Positions 29,543 to 37,236 of a stretch of 37,236 nt of DNA are shown in pieces. A program made the translations under genes and the position numbers. The notes under the pieces are model-generated. The model did not search any database and was not told the origin of the DNA. It worked only from the letters and a program-made list of their open reading frames with translations. How positions within the stretch are numbered: position 1 is the stretch's first letter; the number at the start of each line of letters is the position of its first letter. The stretch comes from a virus: positions 1 to 37,236 of IMG/VR virus record IMGVR_UViG_3300031951_000544; one strand, given 5' to 3'.

Positions 29543-32500
29543 TAAGTCAACCCTCCGCCCATATACTTATTAGGCGATTTTGCGTTTGGACTAATCCGGC
29601 CACGCGAGAGGGCGTCACCCTTATGCTTGCGGATGTTAGCACGGAATTTATCCATTCGTTTCGCCCCCTCTTTCGGAGACCCGTCGCCCAGTAGCGCCAA
29701 GGTTTCCGCATCAATTACGTACTCCCCGTCGCTCAAGAGAGCCGGGATCTTGTCCTCGCGGCCAGAGCCGGGACCGCTGACATATCGACCCCCTGCGGCC
29801 AAGCCGCCCATGGCAAATCGGTTCTCATCTTCCGGATTGACTACCCCAGTAGCGGGGCCTTGAGTCGGCGCAACCTGAGTCATCTTGTCCTCAAAGAACG
29901 TCGCCTCGGGGCCAAACCCATAGTTGTAGTAATCAATATCCGGCTTGAGCGCGGTACGCTTGATCTCGTACTTAGGCAACGCTCCGCCAAAACTGCTGGG
30001 CGCTGCGCCAGTTCCGGTTTTGCCTTTACCCGCAGAACCCGCAACCCCAAGCATACCCAACAACTTCATAAGTTTTTGGAAGTCCTCAAAGGTACCAAGA
30101 AGCTTCTTGATCTGATCAAGCGGGGATTCTTTAACCTCGGTCGGCTTGTAATCTTTAAGAATATCTTCCGGCTTGACATCAATCGGAGGTGGCTCTGGGA
30201 TGCCCAAAGGCGGCGGCGGAACTTCAGGTTCAGTTGGCTTAGTAGTCTCAATAACCACTTCTTCCAACGGACCTTGTGGTCCCGGCGTAGATACCGTTCC
30301 CGGCGGAACAAGCGGAGGCGGAGGGGGAAGCTCAGGCTCAATAGGTTTGGTAGTTTCAATTAAAACTTCATCCAGCGGCCCCCCTTCACTTGGAGGAACG
30401 GTAACTTCCGGAGGTGGTGCAAGCGGAGGAGGCGGAAGTTCCGGTTCCGTGGGTTTGGTAGTTTCAATTAAAACTTCATCCAATGGGCCTTCAACAGAAG
30501 GCGGAACTACTTCCGGAGGCGGCGGCAAAACCGGCGGCGCAACAGGCGGCGGCTCAACGGGTTTTGTTGTTTCAATGACTACTTCTTCAAGAGGCCCCGG
30601 CGGAGTAGGTTCCACAACTTCAGGAGGCGCAAGCGGAGGCGGCGCTACCGGCGGCGGTTCAGTCGGTTTAGTGGTTTCAATAACCACTTCCTCTAAGGGT
30701 TCAACCGGAGCCTTAACCGGCGGTTCAACAATTTCAGGAACTGTTGCCACAACGCCCGTCAATGGACCAGCGACAGGCACAGGCTTTGTTCCGGTAACTA
30801 CAACTTCTTCAAGCGGAGAAGGTTCTGTAGGCGCTGGTTGAGTGGGCGCAGCCGTTGTTGCTGTACCACCACCAGTCAAAGCCCCCGTTGCTGCGCCCGT
30901 TGCGCCTAACAATGCAGCGGCTTGCGGGATAGTTAAACCAAGTTTAGTTGCGGTAATGACAACTTCAGCAAGCGGAGCCGCTGCTGCCGCCCCTGCTGCG
31001 CCCGCCGCTCCAGCACCTGCCGCCCCTGCTCCAGCACCGGCACCTGCGCCCGCTCCAGCGCCTGCCCCCGCACCGCCACCTGCACCCCCTGCAAGTCCCG
31101 GCGCAAACCCAGCCGTAAGCATCGCTGCCGCAGCGACTTTGACAAGATCTTTAACGGTGGTGTCTTCTTTGCGAACAAACGCAGCCTGCGGGTCAGGATA
31201 CCCAGCCCATTGCGGCGTAGCGCCCATGCTGGTGAGTGCACGCTTGGATGCGTTTGCCGGGTCAAAGTTAAAACTACTACCCGCGTAATCCGGCGGAATC
31301 GCGTTATAGAACTGCTGCATCTCTTCTTCGGTAAACGGCTGACGCAGTTGCGACAACCAATCTGCCTTGAGAAGACGATCCGTCAGTCCCTGTTCCTTCG
31401 CATAGGCAAACGCCTCTTGGAACTTGTTGGCCTTGAGCAGATCGCTCAGCGGCTTCATCTGGTCGTAGTCTTTTTCAACCTTGGCAAGATTTGCCAAATC
31501 GCGGTTGATCTTGGCATCGACCATGCCCTGAAGACTCGGATCTTCGGCAACGGCTTCCTTGAGCGCAGAGCCAAAGATTCCTTTGTACGGATCTTTAGCC
31601 GCTTCCTTAGCCGCCTCTAGCGCACCCTCTTCGTAGAGTGAACCTTGTCCGCCGACCGCATCCTTGGCGACGTTTCGCTCATAGCGACCTACATCAAGCG
31701 GAGGGCCACCGCCAAAGGCCGCGTCGCCCACAGACATATTTCCAAACGCTTTAGGGTCAATCAGCCCCGCCATACCCATGGCTTTTGAAATGCTATTAAC
31801 TTCTTCCGGAGTCAGTTTAGATACATCAAACTCAGGAGCCGTAGTCGGCGCAGTAGATGCCGCTACTTCAGCGAGGGGCGACCTTGGAGTAATAATTTCC
31901 GTTTCGCCAGTCGGCATGATGCCTTCGGTTGATTCGGCAAGTTGTAGCGGGGAAGGCTGCGCAACAGGAGCGGTCTCAACCTGAGGCATGACCGGACTCG
32001 GAGCGGCTGGCGGTTCAGGAGTGATTGCAACGGTTTCCTCTCTAGGAATTACTACGCGCTCTTCTTCAGCCTTACGCGCTGCCTCTTGCTCTGCCGCTAC
32101 TCTTGCAGCCTCTTCTTGCTGCCGACGCGCCGCCTCTTGCTGAGCAATGCGATCTAGTTCAGCCTGACGAGCAACCTGAGCCTGACGCTCCTGCTCGACG
32201 CGAGCGGCTTCAACACGCGCTGCCTCAGCAACACGCTGCTCTTCTAACCGACGCTGCTCAGCGGCAATCTGCTCTTGCCTGACTCTCGCGGCTTCGGCCT
32301 CACGACGGGTGCGGGCTTCATCTTCAGCACGCTGAGCCGCCTCAGCCTCACGGGCAAGTTGCGCTTCTCTGGCCACTCTTGCGGCTTCGGCACGAGTTGC
32401 TGCCTCTTGCTCGGCGCGAAGACGGGCTTGTTCCGCAGCACGCATTTCTTGGGCAACCCGATTTGCTTCAGCCTGACGAGCCGCAGCCGCACGCGCAGCC

Positions 32501-32865
32501 TCTTGTCGAGCAGCCTCTTCCTGTCTCGCTGCCTCTGCTTGACGTGCGGCTTCTTGTTCCGCTGCCAATCGGCGCTGCTCAGCAAGACGTTGTGTTTGAG
32601 CAACACGAGCGGCTTCGGCTTGTCTTACGGCTTCGGCCTGACGGGCTGCTTCAATCTGCCGCTGCCGGTCCATCTCTGCCAATCTTGCCGCTTCTTCTGC
32701 GCGAGCAAACTGGGCTTCTTCGGCAGCAAGGGCTGCTCTGGCAGATGGCGCATTAACGGCACTTAGCCCCGGCTCAGCCGCTCCCTCTTCCGCTCTTCTC
32801 AGACGAGGACCATATACGGTTTCTTCCGCTACCGGCTTTTTTCCGTAAGTATAAAAACTAGCCAT
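29542..32865 (-). CDS. giant coiled-coil/Pro-rich ejection-type protein (1107 aa)
   Basis: Order: N-terminal leader (1-40); Ala/Glu/Arg/Gln coiled coil (about 45-270), probably a very long helix; Pro/Thr linker (280-345); globular helical region (345-575); Gly-Ala tract (591-630); repeats of P-L-x-E-V-V-(V/I)-x-x-T-K (631-876) with Pro-rich spacers; then a C-terminal domain with GGRYVSGPGSGREDKIPALL and EYVIDAETLALLGDGS (about 1047-1063), which I recall as a common end of phage virion proteins. GGAGGG precedes the next start, and TAATG couples it to the 486-aa gene. It is probably delivered or assembled in the tail/ejection apparatus; function inferred. Confidence 0.7.
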   Translation of the reverse strand: MASFYTYGKKPVAEETVYGPRLRRAEEGAAEPGLSAVNAPSARAALAAEEAQFARAEEAARLAEMDRQRQIEAARQAEAVRQAEAARVAQTQRLAEQRRLAAEQEAARQAEAARQEEAARQEAARAAAARQAEANRVAQEMRAAEQARLRAEQEAATRAEAARVAREAQLAREAEAAQRAEDEARTRREAEAARVRQEQIAAEQRRLEEQRVAEAARVEAARVEQERQAQVARQAELDRIAQQEAARRQQEEAARVAAEQEAARKAEEERVVIPREETVAITPEPPAAPSPVMPQVETAPVAQPSPLQLAESTEGIMPTGETEIITPRSPLAEVAASTAPTTAPEFDVSKLTPEEVNSISKAMGMAGLIDPKAFGNMSVGDAAFGGGPPLDVGRYERNVAKDAVGGQGSLYEEGALEAAKEAAKDPYKGIFGSALKEAVAEDPSLQGMVDAKINRDLANLAKVEKDYDQMKPLSDLLKANKFQEAFAYAKEQGLTDRLLKADWLSQLRQPFTEEEMQQFYNAIPPDYAGSSFNFDPANASKRALTSMGATPQWAGYPDPQAAFVRKEDTTVKDLVKVAAAAMLTAGFAPGLAGGAGGGAGAGAGAGAGAGAGAGAAGAGAAGAAGAAAAAPLAEVVITATKLGLTIPQAAALLGATGAATGALTGGGTATTAAPTQPAPTEPSPLEEVVVTGTKPVPVAGPLTGVVATVPEIVEPPVKAPVEPLEEVVIETTKPTEPPPVAPPPLAPPEVVEPTPPGPLEEVVIETTKPVEPPPVAPPVLPPPPEVVPPSVEGPLDEVLIETTKPTEPELPPPPLAPPPEVTVPPSEGGPLDEVLIETTKPIEPELPPPPPLVPPGTVSTPGPQGPLEEVVIETTKPTEPEVPPPPLGIPEPPPIDVKPEDILKDYKPTEVKESPLDQIKKLLGTFEDFQKLMKLLGMLGVAGSAGKGKTGTGAAPSSFGGALPKYEIKRTALKPDIDYYNYGFGPEATFFEDKMTQVAPTQGPATGVVNPEDENRFAMGGLAAGGRYVSGPGSGREDKIPALLSDGEYVIDAETLALLGDGSPKEGAKRMDKFRANIRKHKGDALSRGRISPNAKSPNKYMGGGLT
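30166..30699 (-). repeat. 35-36-aa tandem repeat, TonB-box-like motifs
   Basis: Five tandem units of 105-108 bases encode PL(E/D)EV(V/L)IETTKP...PPPP..., at residues 723, 758, 794, 830 and 866. Two earlier relatives are at 631 (PLAEVVITATK) and 684 (PLEEVVVTGTK). The last resembles the EEVVVTGT segment at the N-terminus of TonB-dependent receptors. Confidence 0.8.
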
Positions 32866-32872
32866 GGTTCAC

Positions 32873-33106
32873 CTAATCCAAAACCTGATAAAAGCGATAC
32901 GCCCATTCTTGCCAATCGTCATACTGATAAGGCGACGGCGGATTCTGCTGGGAAATGCCATTGATTCCAATCAATCCAGCCCCCCAATTCTGCCACTCTT
33001 TCTCAGACACAAGCTGCGGAATCGGGCCGTAGTCCTCTAAGTCAAAGACCGTAAAGTCCGCCCAATCCTTCAGGGAGTGATAACGCGGGTCGGTCAGCAA
33101 ACTCAC
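32873..33106 (-). CDS. small hypothetical structural protein
   Basis: 77 residues starting at a GTG (33106) that overlaps the stop of the nozzle-like gene (GTGA), with GGGAGAAAA upstream. Rich in Trp, Tyr and Asp (WADFTVFDLEDYGPI, QYDDWQEWAYRFYQ). Not recognised. Its place between tail genes suggests a tail accessory. Confidence 0.65.
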   Translation of the reverse strand: MSLLTDPRYHSLKDWADFTVFDLEDYGPIPQLVSEKEWQNWGAGLIGINGISQQNPPSPYQYDDWQEWAYRFYQVLD

Positions 33107-34713
33107 GGGTTTTCTCCCAGCATCGTACCCGTAGCCGCTTCGACGTGAGCAATCACTTGCCCCATCTGATAATCGCCATTGATGATGTTGCTCTCAAATT
33201 TAAATCGCAGTTCGCGGCGAATCTCGCGGAAGTACACGAGCTGCTGCTGCTTGTCCTGAGGCGTGTCGTAAATGATCTGCGGGCTACTGGTGACTTCCGC
33301 CGCCTTGGCGTTAGCGCGGCCTGTGATCTCTACCGTCATGTTACCCGACTGAACAAAGTCCGGCTCCATCATCTCTACGCGCAACGCCATATTCTGCGGC
33401 TCTTCCGACGCTACCAGCGAGAAGTCCGAGGTTTCAAAGTACGACCGAATCGGGCGAATCTGATCGCCGTTGATTTCGTTGACGCCATACTCGTGCTGCC
33501 ACACGACGTAGCCCTTTGGGTCGTTGATGATTCGGGGGTTACCATCTTCGGTCACACGCCGCTCGGTGTCTTGCGTACCACGGTATTGCACCGTCTCGGT
33601 ATCAATGATGCCGGTCATCAAGGGTGAGTTGAACACCTGCGCATATTGACCCGCAGAGCGTCCGCCACCCGGCAGTTCCGTGTCATACCACGTATTCTCA
33701 CGCACGTTGTAAATGACCGCATGCGTGCACTCAGTCGCGTTGCCCCTCGGGTAACACCACCAGATCTCGCCCCAGCGGGGAATCTTGATCGCAAAGACTT
33801 TTTGGCGCTGCGCATAGTTCAAGTTGTCGTAGAACCAGTTCAAGTTCAGTTGGTTCGGAACTTCGCGCACGACGCCGTTAAACATCAAGAAGCGGTCAAC
33901 ACCGCACCAAAAGTAAATTCCGTCGTACTCCACCACGCTCTTGCCAGAGAGAATGCTGGACTGCGAGGTAATGGTGTCAAACTGAAAAACGGCAGCGTCA
34001 CCGGTATACGTTGCACGAATCAACGAATCCAACGACCAGAAAAGCCCAGCAGGCGCGTTACCGGCACCGGCACGAAGCGGTAGACCCTTGACGATCTTTT
34101 GACTCGTGACACGCGCAGCGCCAGCATCACCACCGGTCCAATCGTCCGTATATCCCGCACGACTCCACTGCACAAAGCCATCCGAGCCATACGCAAACAC
34201 ATACGGAGCCAAGGCAACGATGCCGCCAGAGACCGTAACCGCTCCCACCAAATCTAGCGGAGCCGTGCCGTTATCGTAGCCTCGGTAAAACGCCCCATTG
34301 GCATTGGATGAAATGTCTTCAATGTCCTGCGCAACGTGCGCCAAGATTTCGTTCTGGTTGGTCGTCGTGTTGTAGGCAACGTCAAATATCCAGTTCGCAT
34401 TATCGTTGCTGACGTACCCAAGATTGGTACGATTCGTAACAATGCTGCTCGCGCCGTTCTGGCTCAGACGGAACCGGAACACACCATCCGATGTCCCGAT
34501 GTGGACGTAAGTAAATCCATTGTGGTTATGAATGTGCATGCCACGGGCAATGCCGTCCAACCGATCTTGCAGCGCACGGAACCCACCGATCTTACGCGGC
34601 AGTCCACGCTGGAAACGAACCCACTGTCCGTCAACGTAGTGGCTACCTTCAAACTTCGTTCCGTCCCGCTTGATGCCGGGATCAGAGCGAATAATGATCG
34701 GACGAAGAGGCAT
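33103..34713 (-). CDS. tail protein, probable nozzle/stabilisation type
   Basis: 536 residues. MPLRPIIIRSDPGIKRDGTK, then FEGSHYVDGQWVRFQRGLPR and KIGGF are a recurrent start in phage tail proteins. The body is beta-rich with WSLDSLIRATYTGD and VVEYDGIYFWCGVDRFLMF blade-like repeats, as in P22 gp10 or T7 gp12-like nozzle propellers. The C-terminus is beta with QLVYFREIRRELRFKFESN. Placed after the adaptor and fibre genes, it probably forms the tail tip; the exact homologue is inferred. TAATG overlap with the fibre gene. Confidence 0.7.
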   Translation of the reverse strand: MPLRPIIIRSDPGIKRDGTKFEGSHYVDGQWVRFQRGLPRKIGGFRALQDRLDGIARGMHIHNHNGFTYVHIGTSDGVFRFRLSQNGASSIVTNRTNLGYVSNDNANWIFDVAYNTTTNQNEILAHVAQDIEDISSNANGAFYRGYDNGTAPLDLVGAVTVSGGIVALAPYVFAYGSDGFVQWSRAGYTDDWTGGDAGAARVTSQKIVKGLPLRAGAGNAPAGLFWSLDSLIRATYTGDAAVFQFDTITSQSSILSGKSVVEYDGIYFWCGVDRFLMFNGVVREVPNQLNLNWFYDNLNYAQRQKVFAIKIPRWGEIWWCYPRGNATECTHAVIYNVRENTWYDTELPGGGRSAGQYAQVFNSPLMTGIIDTETVQYRGTQDTERRVTEDGNPRIINDPKGYVVWQHEYGVNEINGDQIRPIRSYFETSDFSLVASEEPQNMALRVEMMEPDFVQSGNMTVEITGRANAKAAEVTSSPQIIYDTPQDKQQQLVYFREIRRELRFKFESNIINGDYQMGQVIAHVEAATGTMLGENP

Positions 34714-35912
34714 TAGTACGTGCCGCCCTTGATGGGGTCAAGGTCCAGCGCCACCTGAGCGGCAGCGGCATTAGCCGCCGTAAATACCGCATTACCCACC
34801 GTCGTCGCGCCAAGATTGGTTCGTGCTCCCGATGCCGTCGTGGCTCCGGTACCGCCCTGCGCAACAGAGAGCGGGATACCAATCGTGGATGTATCCGCAT
34901 CCACCACATCGGTGCCATCGCAATACAAGATCGCTCGTGCGTTTTGAGCAACCGTGACGCCCGGAGAAGCCTGTCCTGCGGTACGAATGCCGAGCGTATA
35001 AGAGCCACTCGTCTGGTTGCTGACCCAGTACTGCTGCGTTGTCGTCGGAACAATGATGTCGCGATTACCCGTCAACGTACCCGTAAAGACGTATGCCGTC
35101 TTGTTGAGTTCAGCAATTGACAGCGTGTAGTTACCAGTGCCGGAGATGTCAATCTGAAGCACGCTGAAGGCGTAGATCGCGGACTGACCAAAGCCAATCG
35201 TCCAGAATTCAACGCCGTCGGTAATGATGATGCACGAATCGCCCGGTGACAAAACCAGCGTCGTAGCCCCGTTGATCAACTCGGAACTATTGGGGTCAAT
35301 CGTCAGATCGCCCGTGCCGCCGTTACGAACTTGCAAGAACCAGTCGTTACCCAGCGACGGCGCTGCCGTCAAAGCAAGCGTACCCGCACCACCGGTCCAG
35401 ACATACGCCTTCGCACGGTCGCTTACACCGGCTGTGTAGTTACCGCTAAAGGACGATACCGGCATCGACTGATTGAGCGTCGTAGAAATCGCCTTGAGCC
35501 CAAGCCCCGCCAGAGACGCCGCGTTAGACGCTGACGCCGATGCTCCGTATTGGAACGACCGCCACGTACCCGCCGCCGTGCTGTTGCTCGTCAAATAGAT
35601 TTGAAACGTGCTGCCCGAAGTGGGTGCGCAGATCTGAGTTCCGGTGCTGTCAACAACGCTAAAAGTGTTTGCGCCGACGTTGTTAAAGAGAACCGTTTCG
35701 CCGGTAGAAGCCTGCGTGGCATCCGGCATTGTAATGACCAAGCTCGTAGTCGTGGCATTGATGTCCATGATGGACGCCACTACGTCTTGCGTCGGAGCCG
35801 TCTCTAGCGGCCAGTCCAGAACCTGACTAATGGTTAGAGAGACATAGCGATACGAGACATCACTTGAATAGATGTTCGTGCCGCCGAAAGTTTGTGTAAA
35901 GGACGCGGTCAT
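34713..35912 (-). CDS. tail fibre-like protein
   Basis: 399 residues, Ser/Thr/Gly/Ala-rich and beta-strand-like throughout, with few charged residues. The C-terminal SVAQGGTGATTASGARTNLG is the classic tail-fibre repeat motif. The middle has ALTAAPSLGNDWFLQVRNGG and ILYCDGTDVVDA-type strands, common in fibre and receptor-binding proteins. It probably contacts the host surface or carries a further tip. It lies between the adaptor and nozzle genes and its start follows AGG at a normal distance. Confidence 0.75.
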   Translation of the reverse strand: MTASFTQTFGGTNIYSSDVSYRYVSLTISQVLDWPLETAPTQDVVASIMDINATTTSLVITMPDATQASTGETVLFNNVGANTFSVVDSTGTQICAPTSGSTFQIYLTSNSTAAGTWRSFQYGASASASNAASLAGLGLKAISTTLNQSMPVSSFSGNYTAGVSDRAKAYVWTGGAGTLALTAAPSLGNDWFLQVRNGGTGDLTIDPNSSELINGATTLVLSPGDSCIIITDGVEFWTIGFGQSAIYAFSVLQIDISGTGNYTLSIAELNKTAYVFTGTLTGNRDIIVPTTTQQYWVSNQTSGSYTLGIRTAGQASPGVTVAQNARAILYCDGTDVVDADTSTIGIPLSVAQGGTGATTASGARTNLGATTVGNAVFTAANAAAAQVALDLDPIKGGTY

Positions 35913-35914
35913 AG

Positions 35915-36562
35915 TTATGCCTCACGCCGGTTCGTAGACCGGTCAACAATCTTTTGCAAATCCTCACCGTTCAACGCCGCCAGCGCACGGTCATAGTACG
36001 ACTGCCACAACTGTACCCGCTCGTCGTCTTTGACAAAGGGCGTCGCTTCCACAAGGCACCCGTACAGCAGCAGGTTCGGTGCAAACTCGGAAAGCCAATT
36101 GGTCTGGTTGGTGCTGTCCAAAAGCGGCGGCAGTTCGTAGTACAGAATCTCAACCGGATACGCCGCATTGGGCGTCGGACCAAAGATCCAATAACTGTAG
36201 TTGTAATCGGCGTAAAACTTCGGTTGAGCGGTCTGCGTTTCGTTTGGCCAATAATCCCTCAGATATTCATACGACCGAGGGTAGATGGCGACACGGGTGT
36301 TGTTCCCGCTGCCAGTGCCGATGTTTACGCTAACCGTGTCACGCCAACGATCCGGCTTGGCATAGACCGCCACCCCCGTCTGCATGGTCATGGTGACCAC
36401 ATTCTGGAAGCCCTGAATCTTGAGTTCGCGAGCAATCCGACGCTCGGCCAGCGTAATGAGCCGGGGGATCTGCTCAAAGACAATAGGGTCCGTCGCCCCA
36501 CCACGTTCAAGGTAGTTGCGGATGTCGGACTGCAAACTGGTAAATGTCATCGACGCAGGCAT
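35915..36562 (-). CDS. head-to-tail adaptor (SU10/T7 gp11-like)
   Basis: 215 residues. Starts TFTSLQSDIRNYLERGGATD, then IPRLITLAERRIARELKIQG, VAVYAKPDRWRDTVSV, and a late YWIFGPTPNAAYPVEILYYE, with a C-terminal helix. This is the helix, strand, helix pattern of podovirus adaptors that join portal and tail, such as phage SU10's and T7's gp11. AGGAGAGG precedes its ATG. Complete in length. Confidence 0.8.
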   Translation of the reverse strand: MPASMTFTSLQSDIRNYLERGGATDPIVFEQIPRLITLAERRIARELKIQGFQNVVTMTMQTGVAVYAKPDRWRDTVSVNIGTGSGNNTRVAIYPRSYEYLRDYWPNETQTAQPKFYADYNYSYWIFGPTPNAAYPVEILYYELPPLLDSTNQTNWLSEFAPNLLLYGCLVEATPFVKDDERVQLWQSYYDRALAALNGEDLQKIVDRSTNRREA

Positions 36563-36629
36563 AACCCTCTCCTAGTGCCGCGTCTTACCAGTTAGGGGCA
36601 AGACTCATTGGCTCAAATTGTAGCAAATG

Positions 36630-37001
36630 TTACTTGTCAGTGACCCGTCGCCACTCTGGCTTACCCATACCTCGCGAGAAATGGGGGGCATCGACCAACT
36701 TAATCCCATTCCCACCCCAGCTATTAAGCGGGTTCAGCGATTCCCAATACGCCCCAAGCGGAGCCAGCGTGGCCTTGTCGTAGGTCAACTTGCCGTCCTT
36801 GAAGAAATTCAGGTCCACCGCACGACGCTGCAAGTGCAGGCTTTCCATAGTCCGGCTGCGACCCGTCTTGACGTAAATCTGTTGCTGTTCCGGGGTACGG
36901 TACAGTTCACCGGCGGTAACTTGAAATCCAAGTTCCGTAGCCTTTTGAACTAACTTGCCTACGTCCAGCAAAAACGCAGCCTGTTCGGAGACGTTACTCA
37001 T
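36630..37001 (-). CDS. M15 peptidase endolysin (D-Ala-D-Ala/L-Ala-D-Glu type)
   Basis: 123 residues matching the M15 fold: GELYRTPEQQQIYVKTGRSR, SLHLQRRAVDLNFF with H56 and D63 as zinc ligands, and APHFSRG with H107. WGGNG lies before the last ligand. It cuts peptide cross-bridges in peptidoglycan late in infection. No signal sequence, so it depends on the holin, whose stop overlaps its start (ATGA). GGAGG precedes the ATG. Confidence 0.85.
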   Translation of the reverse strand: MSNVSEQAAFLLDVGKLVQKATELGFQVTAGELYRTPEQQQIYVKTGRSRTMESLHLQRRAVDLNFFKDGKLTYDKATLAPLGAYWESLNPLNSWGGNGIKLVDAPHFSRGMGKPEWRRVTDK

Positions 37002-37236
37002 TTCATCGCCTCCTTCAGGGCTTCGGTCTTGTCCTTGCTGCTCTGGCTGGAGCCGAAGTAGTAGGAGACGATCTGGCTCGCAATAGCCGAAAGCACACCC
37101 AGCACATATATGAGGATGTCCTTACGGGTCGCTTCAACCGGGCTGTTGTCGAACATGACGACGCCGAACAGCACAAAGGTCAAAAGCAGAATAGACAGCG
37201 CAAGGACTGGGGTGACGATTTTGTTCAATAAAGGTG
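36998..37236 (-). CDS. holin (start uncertain, reaches window edge)
   Basis: The frame is open to the right edge; within the window a TTG at 37228 can start 76 residues. Two membrane segments (VLALSILLLTFVLFGVVMF and IYVLGVLSAIASQIVSYYF) are followed by GSSQSSKDKTEALKEAMK, the charged C-terminal tail typical of small two-helix phage holins. It would open the inner membrane to release the endolysin. Positioned directly before the endolysin with an ATGA overlap. No spanin gene is seen in the window. Confidence 0.75.
   Translation of the reverse strand, partial: PLLNKIVTPVLALSILLLTFVLFGVVMFDNSPVEATRKDILIYVLGVLSAIASQIVSYYFGSSQSSKDKTEALKEAMK

Noticed and set aside
30166-31095. Regular repeats that could be a CRISPR array or tandem DNA repeat region, and long plus-strand Gly/Ser/Ala-rich open frames (30173-30841, 30842-31288)
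   Set aside because: The 105-108 base period is in frame within a long minus-strand gene with clear protein repeats; the plus-strand frames are complements of Pro/Glu/Ala codons and have no ribosome sites.

Overview
This window looks like most of the genome of a virulent-type, podovirus-like tailed phage, probably from an aquatic setting and probably infecting a Gram-negative host. The evidence is a large terminase, an SU10/T7-type head-to-tail adaptor, a probable tail nozzle, three very large probable DNA-ejection proteins, a tail fibre, and a holin with an M15 endopeptidase. No contractile sheath, integrase or phage-type RNA polymerase gene is visible. The host guess is inference. The window is not the whole genome: the portal gene starts at the left edge (only 13 codons are visible) and the capsid genes are missing, while the right edge begins in the holin. 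Read leftward, the right edge would follow the missing portal/capsid block, as expected if a circularly permuted genome was cut there.

Layout. 1-2498 (minus): start of a probable portal gene, TerL, two small basic proteins and an unknown protein. 2773-3969 (plus): a self-contained cassette with its own promoter and terminator, carrying a GP88-family gene and two orphan genes; it splits the packaging genes. 3943-4494 (minus): a TerS-like HTH protein. 4495-4970: AT-rich and polypyrimidine DNA with repeated AACTAATTA motifs, a candidate origin and control region. 4971-14184 (plus): a long chain of about 27 mostly tiny genes, many joined by ATGA or GTGA overlaps. Embedded in it are a SAM methyltransferase, two GT-A-type glycosyltransferases and a TPR-glycosyltransferase, and it is interrupted by one antisense DUF5856 gene (7710-8078). 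It ends at a clear terminator.

14261-17239 (minus): primase-polymerase/helicase, RusA resolvase and a double-HTH regulator. These are divergent, across a dyad-rich 115 bp region, from 17355-22066 (plus): a DUF7173-like protein, a Sak4-like ATPase, DUF669, a Cas4-like nuclease, a small acidic protein, an SF2 helicase and a zinc-finger protein. Together these form a replication and recombination module. No family A or B DNA polymerase is present in the window, so the AEP primase-polymerase may do the synthesis or the host enzyme may be used.

22002-37236 (minus): zinc protein, metallophosphoesterase, a small Cys protein, three ejection-type proteins (1212, 336 plus 486, and 1107 aa), nozzle-like protein, fibre, adaptor, endolysin and holin. 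The 1107-aa protein carries a long coiled coil, a Gly-Ala tract and a proline-rich array of motifs resembling the N-terminal region of TonB-dependent receptors.

The most unusual observations are that TonB-box-like array, the GP88 cassette, the candidate origin, the glycosyltransferase/methyltransferase set, a recurring GGAGAA-AGCAC leader before start codons, and an excess of TTTAAA. All family assignments come from reading motifs; no database search was run.
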